Source: Aeromonas diversa CDC 2478-85 (GTDB lineage Bacteria > Pseudomonadota > Gammaproteobacteria > Enterobacterales > Aeromonadaceae). Taken from it: a stretch of 64,000 nt of DNA. The translations under genes were made by a program, and so were the position numbers. Location: positions 17,565-81,564 of the forward strand of contig NZ_CDCE01000035.1 of the NCBI RefSeq assembly GCF_000819805.1, read 5' to 3'. Positions 8,768-16,732 of the stretch are shown piece by piece. Every line of letters begins with the position of its first letter. Position 1 is the stretch's first letter. Below the pieces are notes generated by a model that saw nothing but the letters and a program-made list of their open reading frames with translations, was not told the origin of the DNA and ran no database searches.

Positions 8768-9325
8768 ATGATGTGCAAGCAGATGTTTACCCTGGGCGTG
8801 CTCACCGCACTGCTGGCCGGTGCGGCGCAGGCCGCCGATGAGCCGGCCATGACCGACGAGGCGATGATCGCCAGCGCCATGGCGGCGGCCCCCGCCAAGG
8901 TCGGTGCCGCGGCCGCCATCGTCGCCATGGGGGCCGACGGCAAGATGCGCACCCTGCGCGAGGGCAGCAACGGTTTTACCTGCATGCCCGACAACCCGGC
9001 CACGCCGGGGCCGGATCCCATGTGCATGGACGCGGCCGCCCTGGCCTGGGCCCACGCCTGGATCAACCACGAGACGCCGCCCAAGGGCAAGATCGGCTTT
9101 ATGTACATGCTCAAGGGGGGCACGGATGCCAGCAACACCGACCCCTATGCCGCCAAGCCCGGCGCCGACAACCACTGGTTGCAGACCGGGCCCCACGTGA
9201 TGATCGTCGGCGCGGAGGACGCCTTCTACGATCAATACCCCAAGGGCGCCGACCCCGACACCTCGGCCCCCTACATCATGTGGTCGGGCACCCCCTACCA
9301 GCACCTGATGGCACCGCTCGAATAG
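8768..9325 (+). CDS. exported protein of unknown function
   Basis: A 185-residue protein with a clear signal peptide (Met-Met-Cys-Lys, a hydrophobic run, and AAQAA cleavage near residue 20). The mature part starts with an Ala/Met-rich helix, then has a compact domain with GFTCMPDNPATPGPDPMCMD (two Cys that could pair), W-rich AWAHAWINHETPPKGKIGFMYML, and a C-terminal APYIMWSGTPYQHLMAPL. I recognise this arrangement as a conserved periplasmic protein found as an orphan in several proteobacteria, without an assigned role. It is bounded by its own predicted promoter and terminator. Confidence 0.75.
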   Translation: MMCKQMFTLGVLTALLAGAAQAADEPAMTDEAMIASAMAAAPAKVGAAAAIVAMGADGKMRTLREGSNGFTCMPDNPATPGPDPMCMDAAALAWAHAWINHETPPKGKIGFMYMLKGGTDASNTDPYAAKPGADNHWLQTGPHVMIVGAEDAFYDQYPKGADPDTSAPYIMWSGTPYQHLMAPLE

Positions 9326-9355
9326 GCACATCCCGCTCTTGCCGTGTCGCACCAA

Positions 9356-9386
9356 TAAAAACCCCCTCAGTGACGAGGGGGTTTTT
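9356..9386. terminator. bidirectional intrinsic terminator
   Basis: CCCCCTC/GAGGGGG with an AGTGAC loop (9362-9381), A-run before it and five T residues after it. It lies between the convergent exported-protein gene and the lipoprotein operon. Confidence 0.9.
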
Positions 9387-9436
9387 GTCGTGGGCCGTCA
9401 GGCGCGGCAGGCCGCGTCTGCGCTATGCCAGGGCCA

Positions 9437-10090
9437 TCACTGCTGCGCCTGGTATTTCGGCGAGTAGGGACCATAGAGGAGGCCATTGGGCGTGCCGGCG
9501 CTGAGCAGGCGTGCGCTGGTGATGCCGGCGATGTCGTGACCCTTGTCCAGCACCGTATTGGCGATCTGGTCGACCACGGCGACGATCAGCATGCCGACCA
9601 GGCCGCCCCCGCTGTTGGACTGCTGCTCCGCACTCGAGGCGCGGGCTGTGCCTTCCCAGAGGGTTTTCCCGTTACGCAGGTCAACCAGCTTGGCCTTGGC
9701 GGTCACCGCCGTCTCGCTCGAGATGACCATGTAGCTGGTGCCATATTCGGTAATGTCCAGATAGAGCGCGGTGTCGGCGCCGAAGATCTGATGCAGCTTG
9801 TTGACCGGCAGAGCCTGGATCTCTTCGGCGACCGTCATGCCATTTTGGCGGAAGGTCTCGTTGGTCAGGGCCACCGGGAATACATAGTAGCCCGACTCGG
9901 CCAGCGGCAGGGTGCTCTGGGAGATGAGGCTGTTGCTGGCCTTGATATCCGGGCTGTGGTTGACCGGCGGCAACACCAGGATCGAGGTGGGGCGGCTTTC
10001 CCGGAAGGCGGCGTAGTCATAGCCCGGCTGCTGGGATGCGCAACCCGCCAGCAAGAGTGAGCCCATCAAGGCCATCCATAACGTCTTCAT
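9437..10090 (-). CDS. DUF799 (GNA1162-type) lipoprotein
   Basis: A 217-residue lipoprotein with lipobox LLAGCAS (lipidated Cys at residue 17). The sequence SILVLPPVNHSPDIKASNS is characteristic of the DUF799/GNA1162 family, whose Neisseria member is an outer-membrane-associated lipoprotein with structural similarity to TolB-like fold domains. A Gly/Ser-rich loop and a short hydrophobic segment (GGGLVGMLIVAVVDQI) lie near residue 165. It is the third gene of an operon; its ATG overlaps the stop of the DUF4810 gene as ATGA, so translation is probably coupled. The set of three lipoproteins is conserved together in several genera. Confidence 0.85.
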   Translation of the reverse strand: MKTLWMALMGSLLLAGCASQQPGYDYAAFRESRPTSILVLPPVNHSPDIKASNSLISQSTLPLAESGYYVFPVALTNETFRQNGMTVAEEIQALPVNKLHQIFGADTALYLDITEYGTSYMVISSETAVTAKAKLVDLRNGKTLWEGTARASSAEQQSNSGGGLVGMLIVAVVDQIANTVLDKGHDIAGITSARLLSAGTPNGLLYGPYSPKYQAQQ

Positions 10091-10440
10091 TGGGTTGCTC
10101 CCTTCTTCTGGTTGAGCAGGAAGTTGATGAAAGTGGCCGACTCAGGGAACAGCTGTTTCTCTTTCTCGAGGTGCTCGCGAGCGAGATCGTCGCGCCCCTG
10201 CTGGGCATAGAGCATGCCCAGGTGGGCGTGGAAGCCCGGGGGCACCTTCTCACCCTTGCCGTTGGCGGCTTGCAGATTCTCCTCGAGGCGGCCAATCTGC
10301 TCGCCGCTCTCCTGGTCTTCGAGGGTCTGATAGACGGCGCTCTGGTATTGGTCCCAGTTGTAGAGGGGCTTGGGCGGGGTGGCACAGCCGTAGCTCAGCA
10401 GGGCGAAGGCCAGGCAGAGCCCGTGACGCAGTGTGTTCAT
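10087..10440 (-). CDS. DUF4810 lipoprotein
   Basis: A 117-residue lipoprotein: signal peptide with lipobox LSYGCAT (Cys 19), then YNWDQYQSAVYQTLED and a TPR-like helical pair ending HAHLGMLYAQQGRDDLAREHLEKEKQLFPES, the core of the DUF4810 family. It lies between the CsgG-like and DUF799 genes, ten bases after the former and overlapping the latter by four bases. AAGGAG is six bases before the ATG. The TPR-like helices suggest a connector in an envelope complex with its two neighbours; this is inferred from gene order only. Confidence 0.85.
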   Translation of the reverse strand: MNTLRHGLCLAFALLSYGCATPPKPLYNWDQYQSAVYQTLEDQESGEQIGRLEENLQAANGKGEKVPPGFHAHLGMLYAQQGRDDLAREHLEKEKQLFPESATFINFLLNQKKGATQ

Positions 10441-10450
10441 GGGCTACTCC

Positions 10451-11122
10451 TTAGCGAGCCGGTTGCCAGGCACCATTTTGGATGCCGGCGACCAGATTGT
10501 TGACCGCTTCACGAATGGCCAGATCGAGCACCTTGCCGTTGAGGGTGGAGTCGTAATCGGCGGTGCCGCCGAACCCGATCACCTCGCGGTTGGAGAGCTC
10601 AAACTCACCGGCGCCCTGTGAAGAGAAGACGACTTCAGAGGTGGTGACGTCAACCACGTTGAGGTTGACCTTGGCATAGGCGATCTGTGACTTGCCGCGG
10701 CCCAGGATGCCGAACAGCTGATGGTCGCCCACGGCTTTGCGGCCAAATTCGGTGACGTCCCCGGTGACTACATAGTCGGCGCCTTTCAGGGCCTGGGCCT
10801 GTTTCTTGAGCCCGGCTTCCGCCTGCAACTCTTCCAGGTTGGCACGATCCAGTACGCTGAAACGGCCGGTTTGCTGCAGGTGGGTGATCAGAATGGTCTT
10901 GGCCTGGCTACCGAGTCGGTCATTGCCATCGGCGAAGATGCCGCGCATGTAGCTGGAGCGGTTATCGAACTTGCCGACGGAGATCGGGCTGCGAGTGCCC
11001 TGATAGGGGGTCTGGTAGGAGGTGACCTTGGCAACTTCCAGGGTTCTGGAGGATTCGCTGGCACAACCGGCCAGCGCCATGCTCGCCGCAACGGCCAGCG
11101 CAACAACGTGAATTTTTTTCAT
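10451..11122 (-). CDS. CsgG/HfaB-family outer membrane lipoprotein
   Basis: A 223-residue lipoprotein with lipobox LAGCAS (Cys 19). It has the CsgG-family blocks SVGKFDNRSSY, RFSVLDRANLEEL, GADYVVTGDVTEFG and KVNLNVVDVTTSEVVFSSQGAGE. CsgG itself forms a nonameric curli secretion pore. This shorter relative is first in a three-lipoprotein operon with DUF4810 and DUF799, and no curli or holdfast genes are in the window, so a pore role cannot be assumed. AAGG lies six bases before the ATG. The upstream region, 11123-11222, is the likely promoter site. Confidence 0.85.
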   Translation of the reverse strand: MKKIHVVALAVAASMALAGCASESSRTLEVAKVTSYQTPYQGTRSPISVGKFDNRSSYMRGIFADGNDRLGSQAKTILITHLQQTGRFSVLDRANLEELQAEAGLKKQAQALKGADYVVTGDVTEFGRKAVGDHQLFGILGRGKSQIAYAKVNLNVVDVTTSEVVFSSQGAGEFELSNREVIGFGGTADYDSTLNGKVLDLAIREAVNNLVAGIQNGAWQPAR

Positions 11123-11222
11123 GACAGCCTTACTAACTTTGTGATTATTAAGGTTTTTTGTGGGCGGGGCATTCTAGCTCAGTTCGGGGTCTTACGGAAC
11201 CTTGTCACCAGGGGGCATTGAG
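11123..11222. other. upstream region of the lipoprotein operon
   Basis: One hundred bases between the csgG-like start and the repeat array. AT-rich close to the gene, where the leftward promoter must lie. No hexamer pair stands out clearly. Confidence 0.3.
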
Positions 11223-11599
11223 CCCGATGTCTTGGCGAATCGGCTTCGGCCTTGAGGCGAGGACTGCGTCCTCGAAGGGGTTTCGCCTGCCCTGCGGGCC
11301 GGGGCGAGTGCCGTAGGGCGCAATGCGACGGGGAAAGTGGATGCGGCGTTGCCGCACGGGCATTCATCCCGATGCCTTGGCGAATCGGCTTCGGCCTCGA
11401 GGCGAGGACTGCGTCCTCGAAGGGGTTTCGCCTGCCCTGCGGGCCTGGGCGAGAGCCGTAGGGTGCAATCAGCGCCGGCGCAATGCACCGGGGGAGAGTA
11501 GACGCGGCATTCATCCCGATGCCTTGGCGAATCGGCTTCGGCCTCGAGGCGAGGACTGTGTCCTCGAAGGGTTTCACCTGCCCTACGGGCCGGGGCGAG
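11223..11599. repeat. three tandem copies of an 85-base GC-rich repeat
   Basis: Near-identical cores at 11223-11308, 11368-11453 and 11515-11599, spaced by about 146 bases, share CGATG-C-TTGGCGAATCGGC, a CGAGGAC/GTCCTCG hairpin (TGC or TGT loop) and CCTGCCCT-CGGGCC. Copies 1 and 2 are also alike in the spacer (GCCGTAGGG-GCAAT). Copy 3 runs directly into the larger hairpin and inverted-repeat arm. The units contain open frames on both strands that read as repeated low-complexity peptides; these are judged non-coding. The spacing, unit length and variable spacers do not fit a CRISPR array. Confidence 0.85.
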
Positions 11600-11809
11600 T
11601 GACTTTTCTTTGCGTGGCCAAAGAAAAGTCACCAAAAGAAAGGCCACCCCCGCCGATTCGTGTGCTTCGCACATACCCTCGGCTCCGTCGTCGGTTCGAC
11701 GGCACGCGCCGACGGTCCATCCATGGACCGGCGCCACTCGCTCGGCATCCTTGCCTCGCGGCCTGAACCGACGCCCTCACCTCGGCAAATCAGAGGGGGC
11801 ATCAATTCC
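11562..11809 (+). repeat. left arm of the inverted repeat flanking the AT-rich island
   Basis: About 248 bases matching, in reverse complement, the segment at 13380-13622. Shared landmarks in order are the GGGCCGGGGCGAGTGACTT block, a hairpin, GGCACGCGCCGACGGTCCAT, CGCTCGGCATCC-TGCCTCGCG, and AATCAGAGGGGG. Identity looks to be roughly 70-75 percent by eye, with small length differences. Confidence 0.8.
11599..11632. repeat. perfect 14-base-pair hairpin
   Basis: GTGACTTTTCTTTG, a six-base CGTGGC loop, then the exact reverse complement CAAAGAAAAGTCAC. The right arm has a shorter homologue at 13556-13583 (GTGACTTCTTG/CAAGAAGTCAC). Stem pairing is kept although the sequence differs, so structure rather than sequence may matter. 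Confidence 0.85.
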
Positions 11810-11996
11810 GAGGCTGTAGGAGGGATGGCCACAATATGGTCTTTCACCAGCCTCATGATGCTCAAAATGGTTGGAGGTAAAATAACTCATTAGAAGAATA
11901 TAGACAGTGGATTATATTTGTTGACGATTGTTTTTAATTGAGATTTAAAGTAACATAAATCATGTTTATATTGCATGGGTGATGATAGGGATTAAA
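11810..11996 (+). promoter_or_regulatory. AT-rich upstream region of the transglycosylase-like gene
   Basis: Base composition drops sharply after about 11833. A candidate -35 TTGACG (11921-11926) is followed after 17 bases by TTTAAA (11944-11949), a modest -10. AGGG precedes the ATG at 11997. Confidence 0.4.
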
Positions 11997-12608
11997 ATGA
12001 CTGCCCAACCGTTTAATACAAGGCATTATAGAAAGTTTAGACGTTTTCTGGTGGATTTGAACATGGATCTATCATATATTTCTAGTAAAATGTCTGACTG
12101 TGATTCCTATGGTGAATTCAGCGATTTAGAGTATTACGTTATGGCTCTAGAAGATCGTCGATTCATTAGCCACTGTGGTTTCGATATCAAAGCATTTGTG
12201 AGAGAGTTAACTAAAAAAGTAAAAGGGCGGAAACATGGTGGAGCTAGTACTATAGACATGCAAATGGTCAGGACTATCACCGGATTTAAAGATTTGACGG
12301 TGTATAGGAAGTTGTATGAGATTTTACTTTCTTGGCTTGTTAATTTTCATTTCACAAAAAAACAAATAATACGTTGTTACTTAAGAAATGCTTTCTTTGG
12401 CTCTCATCTAATTGGGGTTGAAAAGGCATCTTTTGCCATGTTTGGCAAAGCACCTTCAATGTTGAATAGAGATGAGAGTGCATTTGTGGCTGCTATGTTA
12501 TTGAGGCCAAAGCCTTTATCTCCTAAAGTAGAATGGTTTGGCATTGTTAATTCAAGAGCGTCTTACGCGCAGAGTGCTAGGGTTTTTGTGAAAGAGAGCA
12601 CGAAATAG
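11997..12608 (+). CDS. stand-alone GT51-type peptidoglycan transglycosylase-like protein
   Basis: A 203-residue AT-rich gene. The motifs of the family 51 glycosyltransferase domain occur in order: ALEDRRFISHCGFD (the EDxxF motif with the catalytic Glu), GGASTIDMQMVR (GGSTITQQ-like), RKLYEILLSW (RKxxE-like), YLRNAFFGSHLIG, and DESAFVAAMLLRPKPLSP. Such domains polymerise lipid II into glycan strands. Unlike MtgA or class A PBPs there is no N-terminal membrane anchor, signal peptide or transpeptidase domain, so a cytoplasmic location or unusual export must be considered. Start: ATG 11997 has AGGG at good distance; GTG 11979 and ATG 11982 are alternatives. The 3' end overlaps the convergent membrane gene by 57 bases. 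Codon and base use are unlike the neighbours, which suggests transfer. Confidence 0.78.
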   Translation: MTAQPFNTRHYRKFRRFLVDLNMDLSYISSKMSDCDSYGEFSDLEYYVMALEDRRFISHCGFDIKAFVRELTKKVKGRKHGGASTIDMQMVRTITGFKDLTVYRKLYEILLSWLVNFHFTKKQIIRCYLRNAFFGSHLIGVEKASFAMFGKAPSMLNRDESAFVAAMLLRPKPLSPKVEWFGIVNSRASYAQSARVFVKESTK

Positions 12609-13205
12609 AGTCCAACTTGATGCTTTATTTAAGTTAAGAGCGTTTAGCGCCTCTGTATCACCATCCATGATTCTATCCCAACGAATATTGGAATGTTTTA
12701 TTATCTCTGACGATATTCTTCTTGTCTCTGTGAATGCGATGTCGAGATGCATTTTCCCTGACAGAATCAGGTTGCTCGAGTGCCCATTCAAAACAAGGTT
12801 ATAAATCGCAGTGTGAGCTCCCCTGAAATTGTTGTGGATGTTTTTTTCAATGTCTCTTGCACAGTCATACATATTAATGCTGTAGAGCTCTATGAATAAT
12901 GGGTTCAAGTTTTCATTCCATGCGTCCTTTGATTTTTTATACTCATCCCTAGCTTGGTTTATTAGTTCGCCATTGTCTTTGATAGGCGAACTAGCTAACG
13001 TGTCAAGTAATAGTCGGCTATAGTATATACGCTCTCCGGACATTTTCTCCAAGAGTTTGGCAATTTCTACGAGCCTATCAATCTCTCGCTCTGAACGACT
13101 GGTTTTTATCTGGTGCAGGAAGCTTTTTTCTTGGAATTTATTAGATACATAAAGACCAATTACACCTGTCAAAATAAAACTTAGGATTGTATTTGTTAAT
13201 TCCAT
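12552..13205 (-). CDS. one-helix membrane protein of unknown family
   Basis: A 217-residue protein. Residues 4-23 (NTILSFILTGVIGLYVSNKF) form one membrane helix, followed by basic and helical, coiled-coil-like sequence (SEREIDRLVEIAKLLEKM), and a mostly helical remainder without Cys clusters or recognisable catalytic motifs. I do not recognise the family. A strong promoter lies 30 bases upstream, but no clear Shine-Dalgarno sequence is present. It converges on the transglycosylase-like gene and their coding ends overlap by 57 bases. GC content is far below the window average. The pairing suggests a functional or antagonistic link, but nothing proves it. Confidence 0.65.
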   Translation of the reverse strand: MELTNTILSFILTGVIGLYVSNKFQEKSFLHQIKTSRSEREIDRLVEIAKLLEKMSGERIYYSRLLLDTLASSPIKDNGELINQARDEYKKSKDAWNENLNPLFIELYSINMYDCARDIEKNIHNNFRGAHTAIYNLVLNGHSSNLILSGKMHLDIAFTETRRISSEIIKHSNIRWDRIMDGDTEALNALNLNKASSWTLFRALFHKNPSTLRVRRS

Positions 13206-13236
13206 TTAGCGCTGATACCCATTTGAATTTATGATT

Positions 13237-13265
13237 ACTATATCTTCACTATGATGCCTGTTCAA
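13237..13265 (-). promoter_or_regulatory. sigma-70 promoter for the one-helix membrane protein
   Basis: On the minus strand TTGAAC (13265-13260), a 17-base spacer, and TATAGT (13242-13237). The start point would fall near 13230, giving a leader of only about 25 bases. Confidence 0.7.
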
Positions 13266-13379
13266 CATGCGTGGAATTAGAAGCAAGTTTGATAGAGAAA
13301 TCAGAGAGTCAGTATTTGTATTTGCCACGTGGCAGTTAGAACGAGTTGAGGGTTTCCCCTTCAAGTATGGGGGGCTCGG

Positions 13380-13622
13380 TATTGGCTCCCCCTCTGATTC
13401 GCCGAGGCGAGGCCGGTTGTCCAGGTCGCGAGGCAGGGATGCCGAGCGAGCGGCGGCGGGACAGGGATGGACCGTCGGCGCGTGCCGTTGGACAAACGGG
13501 TGAGGCGAGGGGACCCGACGCAAGTCGGGCGGATCAGTGGGGGAAGGCCTTCTTGGTGACTTCTTGGGCCTGCAAGAAGTCACTCGCCCCGGCCCGCAGG
13601 GCGGGCGAAACCTCGTCGAGGG
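13380..13622 (-). repeat. right arm of the inverted repeat flanking the AT-rich island
   Basis: Reverse-complement homologue of 11562-11809. It ends in GGGCCGGGGCGAGTGACTT (read on the minus strand) plus CTCGACGAGG. It contains the 11-base-pair hairpin at 13556-13583. One segment, CCGCCCGACTTGCGTCGGG, is a further short hairpin found only in this copy. No credible coding region is seen in 13266-13676. Confidence 0.8.
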
Positions 13623-13676
13623 CGGAGCCCTCGTGTCTTGTGCGGCGGCGCTATGCTGCCACTGCCAAAGGACAAT

Positions 13677-13701
13677 AAAAAAGGCGCCCGAAGGCGCCTT
13701 T
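13677..13701 (-). terminator. intrinsic terminator of glyQS
   Basis: AAGGCGCC/GGCGCCTT with a CGAA loop. Read on the minus strand, the stem is followed by six T residues, 16 bases after the glyS stop. Confidence 0.9.
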
Positions 13702-13716
13702 CTGATCTCGGCTGCG

Positions 13717-15786
13717 TTACTGCAGCAGCGAGATATCCGCGACTTGCAGGAACAGGTTGCGCAGATTGTTCAGCAGCGCCAGACGGTTGGCCTTGAGGGC
13801 CTCGTCGTCGGCCATCACCATGACTTCGTTGAAGAAGGTGTCGACCGGCTCGCGCAGGGCGGCCAGACGGGTGAGGGCAGCCTGATAGTCACCGGCGGCG
13901 AACAGCGGGGCCAGTTCGGCTTGCAGTTCGGCAACCTGGGTGGCCAGGGCCTTCTCGGCGGCATCGACCAGCAGCTCCGGTTTGACGGCAGTCGGCAGTT
14001 CGCCTTCGACCTTGGCCAGAATGTTGCTCACGCGCTTGTTGGCGGCGGCCAGGGCCAGGGCGGCATCCAGGGTGCGGAAGTGGCTCACGGCCTTGACGCG
14101 GCGATCGAAGTCGAGCGGACGGGTCGGGCGGCGGGCCAGCACGGCCAGCACCACGTCGGCAGCTATGCCTTCGTCCTGATAGGCGGCGCGGAAGCGGCCC
14201 AGCATGAAGTCGACCACGTCGGTGACGACACTCTTGTGGGTGAGCTTGTCACCGTAGACGCTGACGGCCTCTTCGACCAGCTCCACCAGATCCAGGTCCA
14301 GCTGCTTCTCGGTCATGATGCGCAGGGCACCGATGGCGGCGCGGCGCAGGGCGAACGGGTCCTTGTCACCCTTGGGCAGCATGCCGATGCCGAAGATACC
14401 GGCCAGGGTGTCGAACTTGTCGGCCAGCGCCACGGCGCAGGAGACCAGGCCGGCGGGCAGGGCATCGCCGGCGAAGCGCGGCATGTACTGCTCGTTCAGG
14501 GCCAGCGCCACCGCTTCGGCTTCGCCGTCGTGACGGGCGTAGTGCATGCCCATGACACCCTGGGTGTCGGTGAACTCGCTGACCATGTTGGTCATCAGAT
14601 CGCACTTGGAGAGCAGACCGGCGCGCTGGGCCTGGCCCACGTCGGCACCGACCTTGGCGGCGATAAAGCCGGCCATGGCCTCGATACGGGCGGCCTTGGC
14701 GCGCACGGTACCCAGCTGCTGCTGGAACAGCACGGTCTCGAGGCGCGGCAGGCGGGAGGCCAGGGTCTGCTTGAGGTCGGTCTTGAAGAAGAACTCGGCG
14801 TCAGACAGGCGCGGACGCACCACCTTCTCGTTACCGCTGATGATCTGGCTCGGGTCTTTGGACTCGATGTTGGTGACGAAGATGAACTTCGGCAGCAGCT
14901 TGCCGCTCCGGTCGTAGACCGGGAAGTACTTCTGGTCACCCTTCATGGTGTGCACCAGGGCCTCGGCCGGCACGGCCAGGAACTTCTCTTCGAAGTTGGC
15001 GGTCAGCACCACAGGCCACTCGACCAGGGCGGTGACCTCTTCCAGCAGGGCGTCGTCCAGATCGGCCACGCCACCGAAGGCGGCGGCGGCCGCTTCGACG
15101 TCGGCCTTGATCTTGGCCTTGCGCGCCATAAAGTCGGCGATGACCATGCCGCGCTCCTGCAGGATCTGCGGGTACTGGTCGGCAGACTCAATGGTCAGTT
15201 CCGGCTCGCCCATAAAGCGGTGACCGCGCAGGGTGCGGGCAGAGTCGATACCCAGGATGTGGGCGGGCACCAAGTCGCCGTCCAGCAGCAGGGTCACGGT
15301 AAAGACCGGACGCACGAACTGGATGGTCTTGTCGCCCCAGCGCATCATCTTGGGGATGGGCAGCTTGGCCAGAGATGAAGCTACCAGCTCACCCAGCAGA
15401 TCTTTGGCCGGACGGCCTTCGACCTTGGCGGTGTGGACCAGCCACTCCCCCTTGTCGGTGACCAGGCGCTCGGCCTGCTCGACTGTGATGCCGTTGCCAC
15501 GGGCCCAGCCTTCGGCGGCCTTGGTTGGCTTGCCGTCGGCATCGAACGCCTGGGCCACGGCCGGGCCGCGTTTCTCGACGCTCTTGCTCGGCTGCTCGGC
15601 GGCGAGGCCGAACACCTTGAGCGCCAGACGGCGCGGGGAGGCAAACCACTCGACGTCGCCGAAGGCCAGATCGGCCTTGGTCAGCTCGGCTTTGAAGTTG
15701 TCGGCAAAGGCTTCGGCCAGGGAGCGCAGGGCCTTGGGCGGCAGCTCGGCCGTGCCGATCTCTACCAGAAATGTATGTTGTGCCAT
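13717..15786 (-). CDS. glyS: glycyl-tRNA synthetase beta subunit
   Basis: A 689-residue protein, the length of E. coli GlyS. It forms the alpha2-beta2 glycyl-tRNA synthetase with GlyQ and supplies tRNA recognition. The N-terminus [16 protein letters not shown] and internal [10 protein letters not shown] and [22 protein letters not shown] blocks are typical; a C-terminal DALR-like anticodon-binding domain follows ([24 protein letters not shown] at the very end). It lies nine bases after glyQ in the same direction and shares its promoter and the terminator downstream. Confidence 0.97.
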   Translation of the reverse strand: MAQHTFLVEIGTAELPPKALRSLAEAFADNFKAELTKADLAFGDVEWFASPRRLALKVFGLAAEQPSKSVEKRGPAVAQAFDADGKPTKAAEGWARGNGITVEQAERLVTDKGEWLVHTAKVEGRPAKDLLGELVASSLAKLPIPKMMRWGDKTIQFVRPVFTVTLLLDGDLVPAHILGIDSARTLRGHRFMGEPELTIESADQYPQILQERGMVIADFMARKAKIKADVEAAAAAFGGVADLDDALLEEVTALVEWPVVLTANFEEKFLAVPAEALVHTMKGDQKYFPVYDRSGKLLPKFIFVTNIESKDPSQIISGNEKVVRPRLSDAEFFFKTDLKQTLASRLPRLETVLFQQQLGTVRAKAARIEAMAGFIAAKVGADVGQAQRAGLLSKCDLMTNMVSEFTDTQGVMGMHYARHDGEAEAVALALNEQYMPRFAGDALPAGLVSCAVALADKFDTLAGIFGIGMLPKGDKDPFALRRAAIGALRIMTEKQLDLDLVELVEEAVSVYGDKLTHKSVVTDVVDFMLGRFRAAYQDEGIAADVVLAVLARRPTRPLDFDRRVKAVSHFRTLDAALALAAANKRVSNILAKVEGELPTAVKPELLVDAAEKALATQVAELQAELAPLFAAGDYQAALTRLAALREPVDTFFNEVMVMADDEALKANRLALLNNLRNLFLQVADISLLQ

Positions 15787-15795
15787 GTCCGTTCC

Positions 15796-16725
15796 TTAAC
15801 CTTGCTTGTTCTCGTTGCTGCCACGTTGGCACATCGGGAAGCCCAGCGCTTCGCGGGAGGCGTAATAGGCCTCGGCCACGGCCTTGGTCAGGGTGCGAAT
15901 GCGCAGTATGTAGCGCTGACGCTCGGTGACCGAGATGGCCTTGCGGGCATCCAGCAGGTTGAAGGAGTGAGCGGCCTTGAGGATACGCTCGTAGGCCGGC
16001 AGCGGCAGCGGCTTCTCCAGCGCCAGCAGATTCTGGGCTTCCTTCTCGTACTGCTCGAAGCAGTGGAACAGGAACTCCACGTCGGCGTGCTCGAAGTTGT
16101 AGGTGGACTGCTCCACCTCGTTCTGGTGGAAGACGTCGCCGTAGGTGGTCTTGCCCAGCGGGCCGTCAGACCAGACCAGGTCATAGACGCTGTCGACGCC
16201 CTGGATGTACATGGCCAGACGCTCGAGGCCGTAGGTGATCTCGCCGGTGACCGGCTTGCACTCCAGGCCGCCTACCTGCTGGAAGTAGGTGAACTGGGTC
16301 ACTTCCATGCCGTTGAGCCACACTTCCCAGCCCAGACCCCAGGCGCCCAGGGTCGGGTTTTCCCAGTTGTCTTCGACGAAACGGATGTCATGCACCTGCG
16401 GGTCCATCCCCAGCTCTTTCAGGGAGCCCAGGTAGAGCTCCTGGATGTTGTCCGGAGAGGGCTTGATGATGACCTGGAACTGGTAGTAGTGCTGCAGACG
16501 GTTCGGGTTCTCGCCGTAGCGGCCGTCGGTCGGGCGGCGGGAAGGCTGCACATAGGCGCAGGCGATGGGCTCGGGGCCCAGGGCGCGCAGGCAGGTCATC
16601 GGGTGGGAGGTACCGGCACCCACCTCCATGTCCAGCGGCTGAATAATGGTACAGCCCTGGCGGGACCAGTAGTCCTGCAGCTGCAGGATCAGGCCCTGAA
16701 AGGTTTTGACATCGAATTTTTGCAT
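15796..16725 (-). CDS. glyQ: glycyl-tRNA synthetase alpha subunit
   Basis: A 309-residue class II aminoacyl-tRNA synthetase subunit carrying the catalytic site for glycine activation. Recognisable blocks are [48 protein letters not shown] (class II motif region), [20 protein letters not shown] and [16 protein letters not shown]. Length agrees with E. coli (303). It is divergent from tag, with 81 bases between them, which must hold both promoters. Confidence 0.97.
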   Translation of the reverse strand: MQKFDVKTFQGLILQLQDYWSRQGCTIIQPLDMEVGAGTSHPMTCLRALGPEPIACAYVQPSRRPTDGRYGENPNRLQHYYQFQVIIKPSPDNIQELYLGSLKELGMDPQVHDIRFVEDNWENPTLGAWGLGWEVWLNGMEVTQFTYFQQVGGLECKPVTGEITYGLERLAMYIQGVDSVYDLVWSDGPLGKTTYGDVFHQNEVEQSTYNFEHADVEFLFHCFEQYEKEAQNLLALEKPLPLPAYERILKAAHSFNLLDARKAISVTERQRYILRIRTLTKAVAEAYYASREALGFPMCQRGSNENKQG

Positions 16726-16732
16726 GGCTTGG

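Noticed and set aside
8459..9355. An extension of the EAL gene to 555 residues
   Set aside because: The extra part is antisense to the exported-protein gene and has no domain; the ribosome binding site supports 8458.
11223..11599. CRISPR array
   Set aside because: Units are about 85 bases, the spacers are similar to each other and differ in length, and no cas genes are present.
11192..11737. Open frames inside the repeat array
   Set aside because: They only translate the repeated units (recurring RPKPIRQGIG-type peptides) and change frame between copies.
13537..15378. A 613-codon open frame antisense to glyS
   Set aside because: It reads as a Gly/His/Gln-rich protein without any domain and lies wholly opposite a conserved essential gene. 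Long antisense frames are expected from the GC-biased codon use here.
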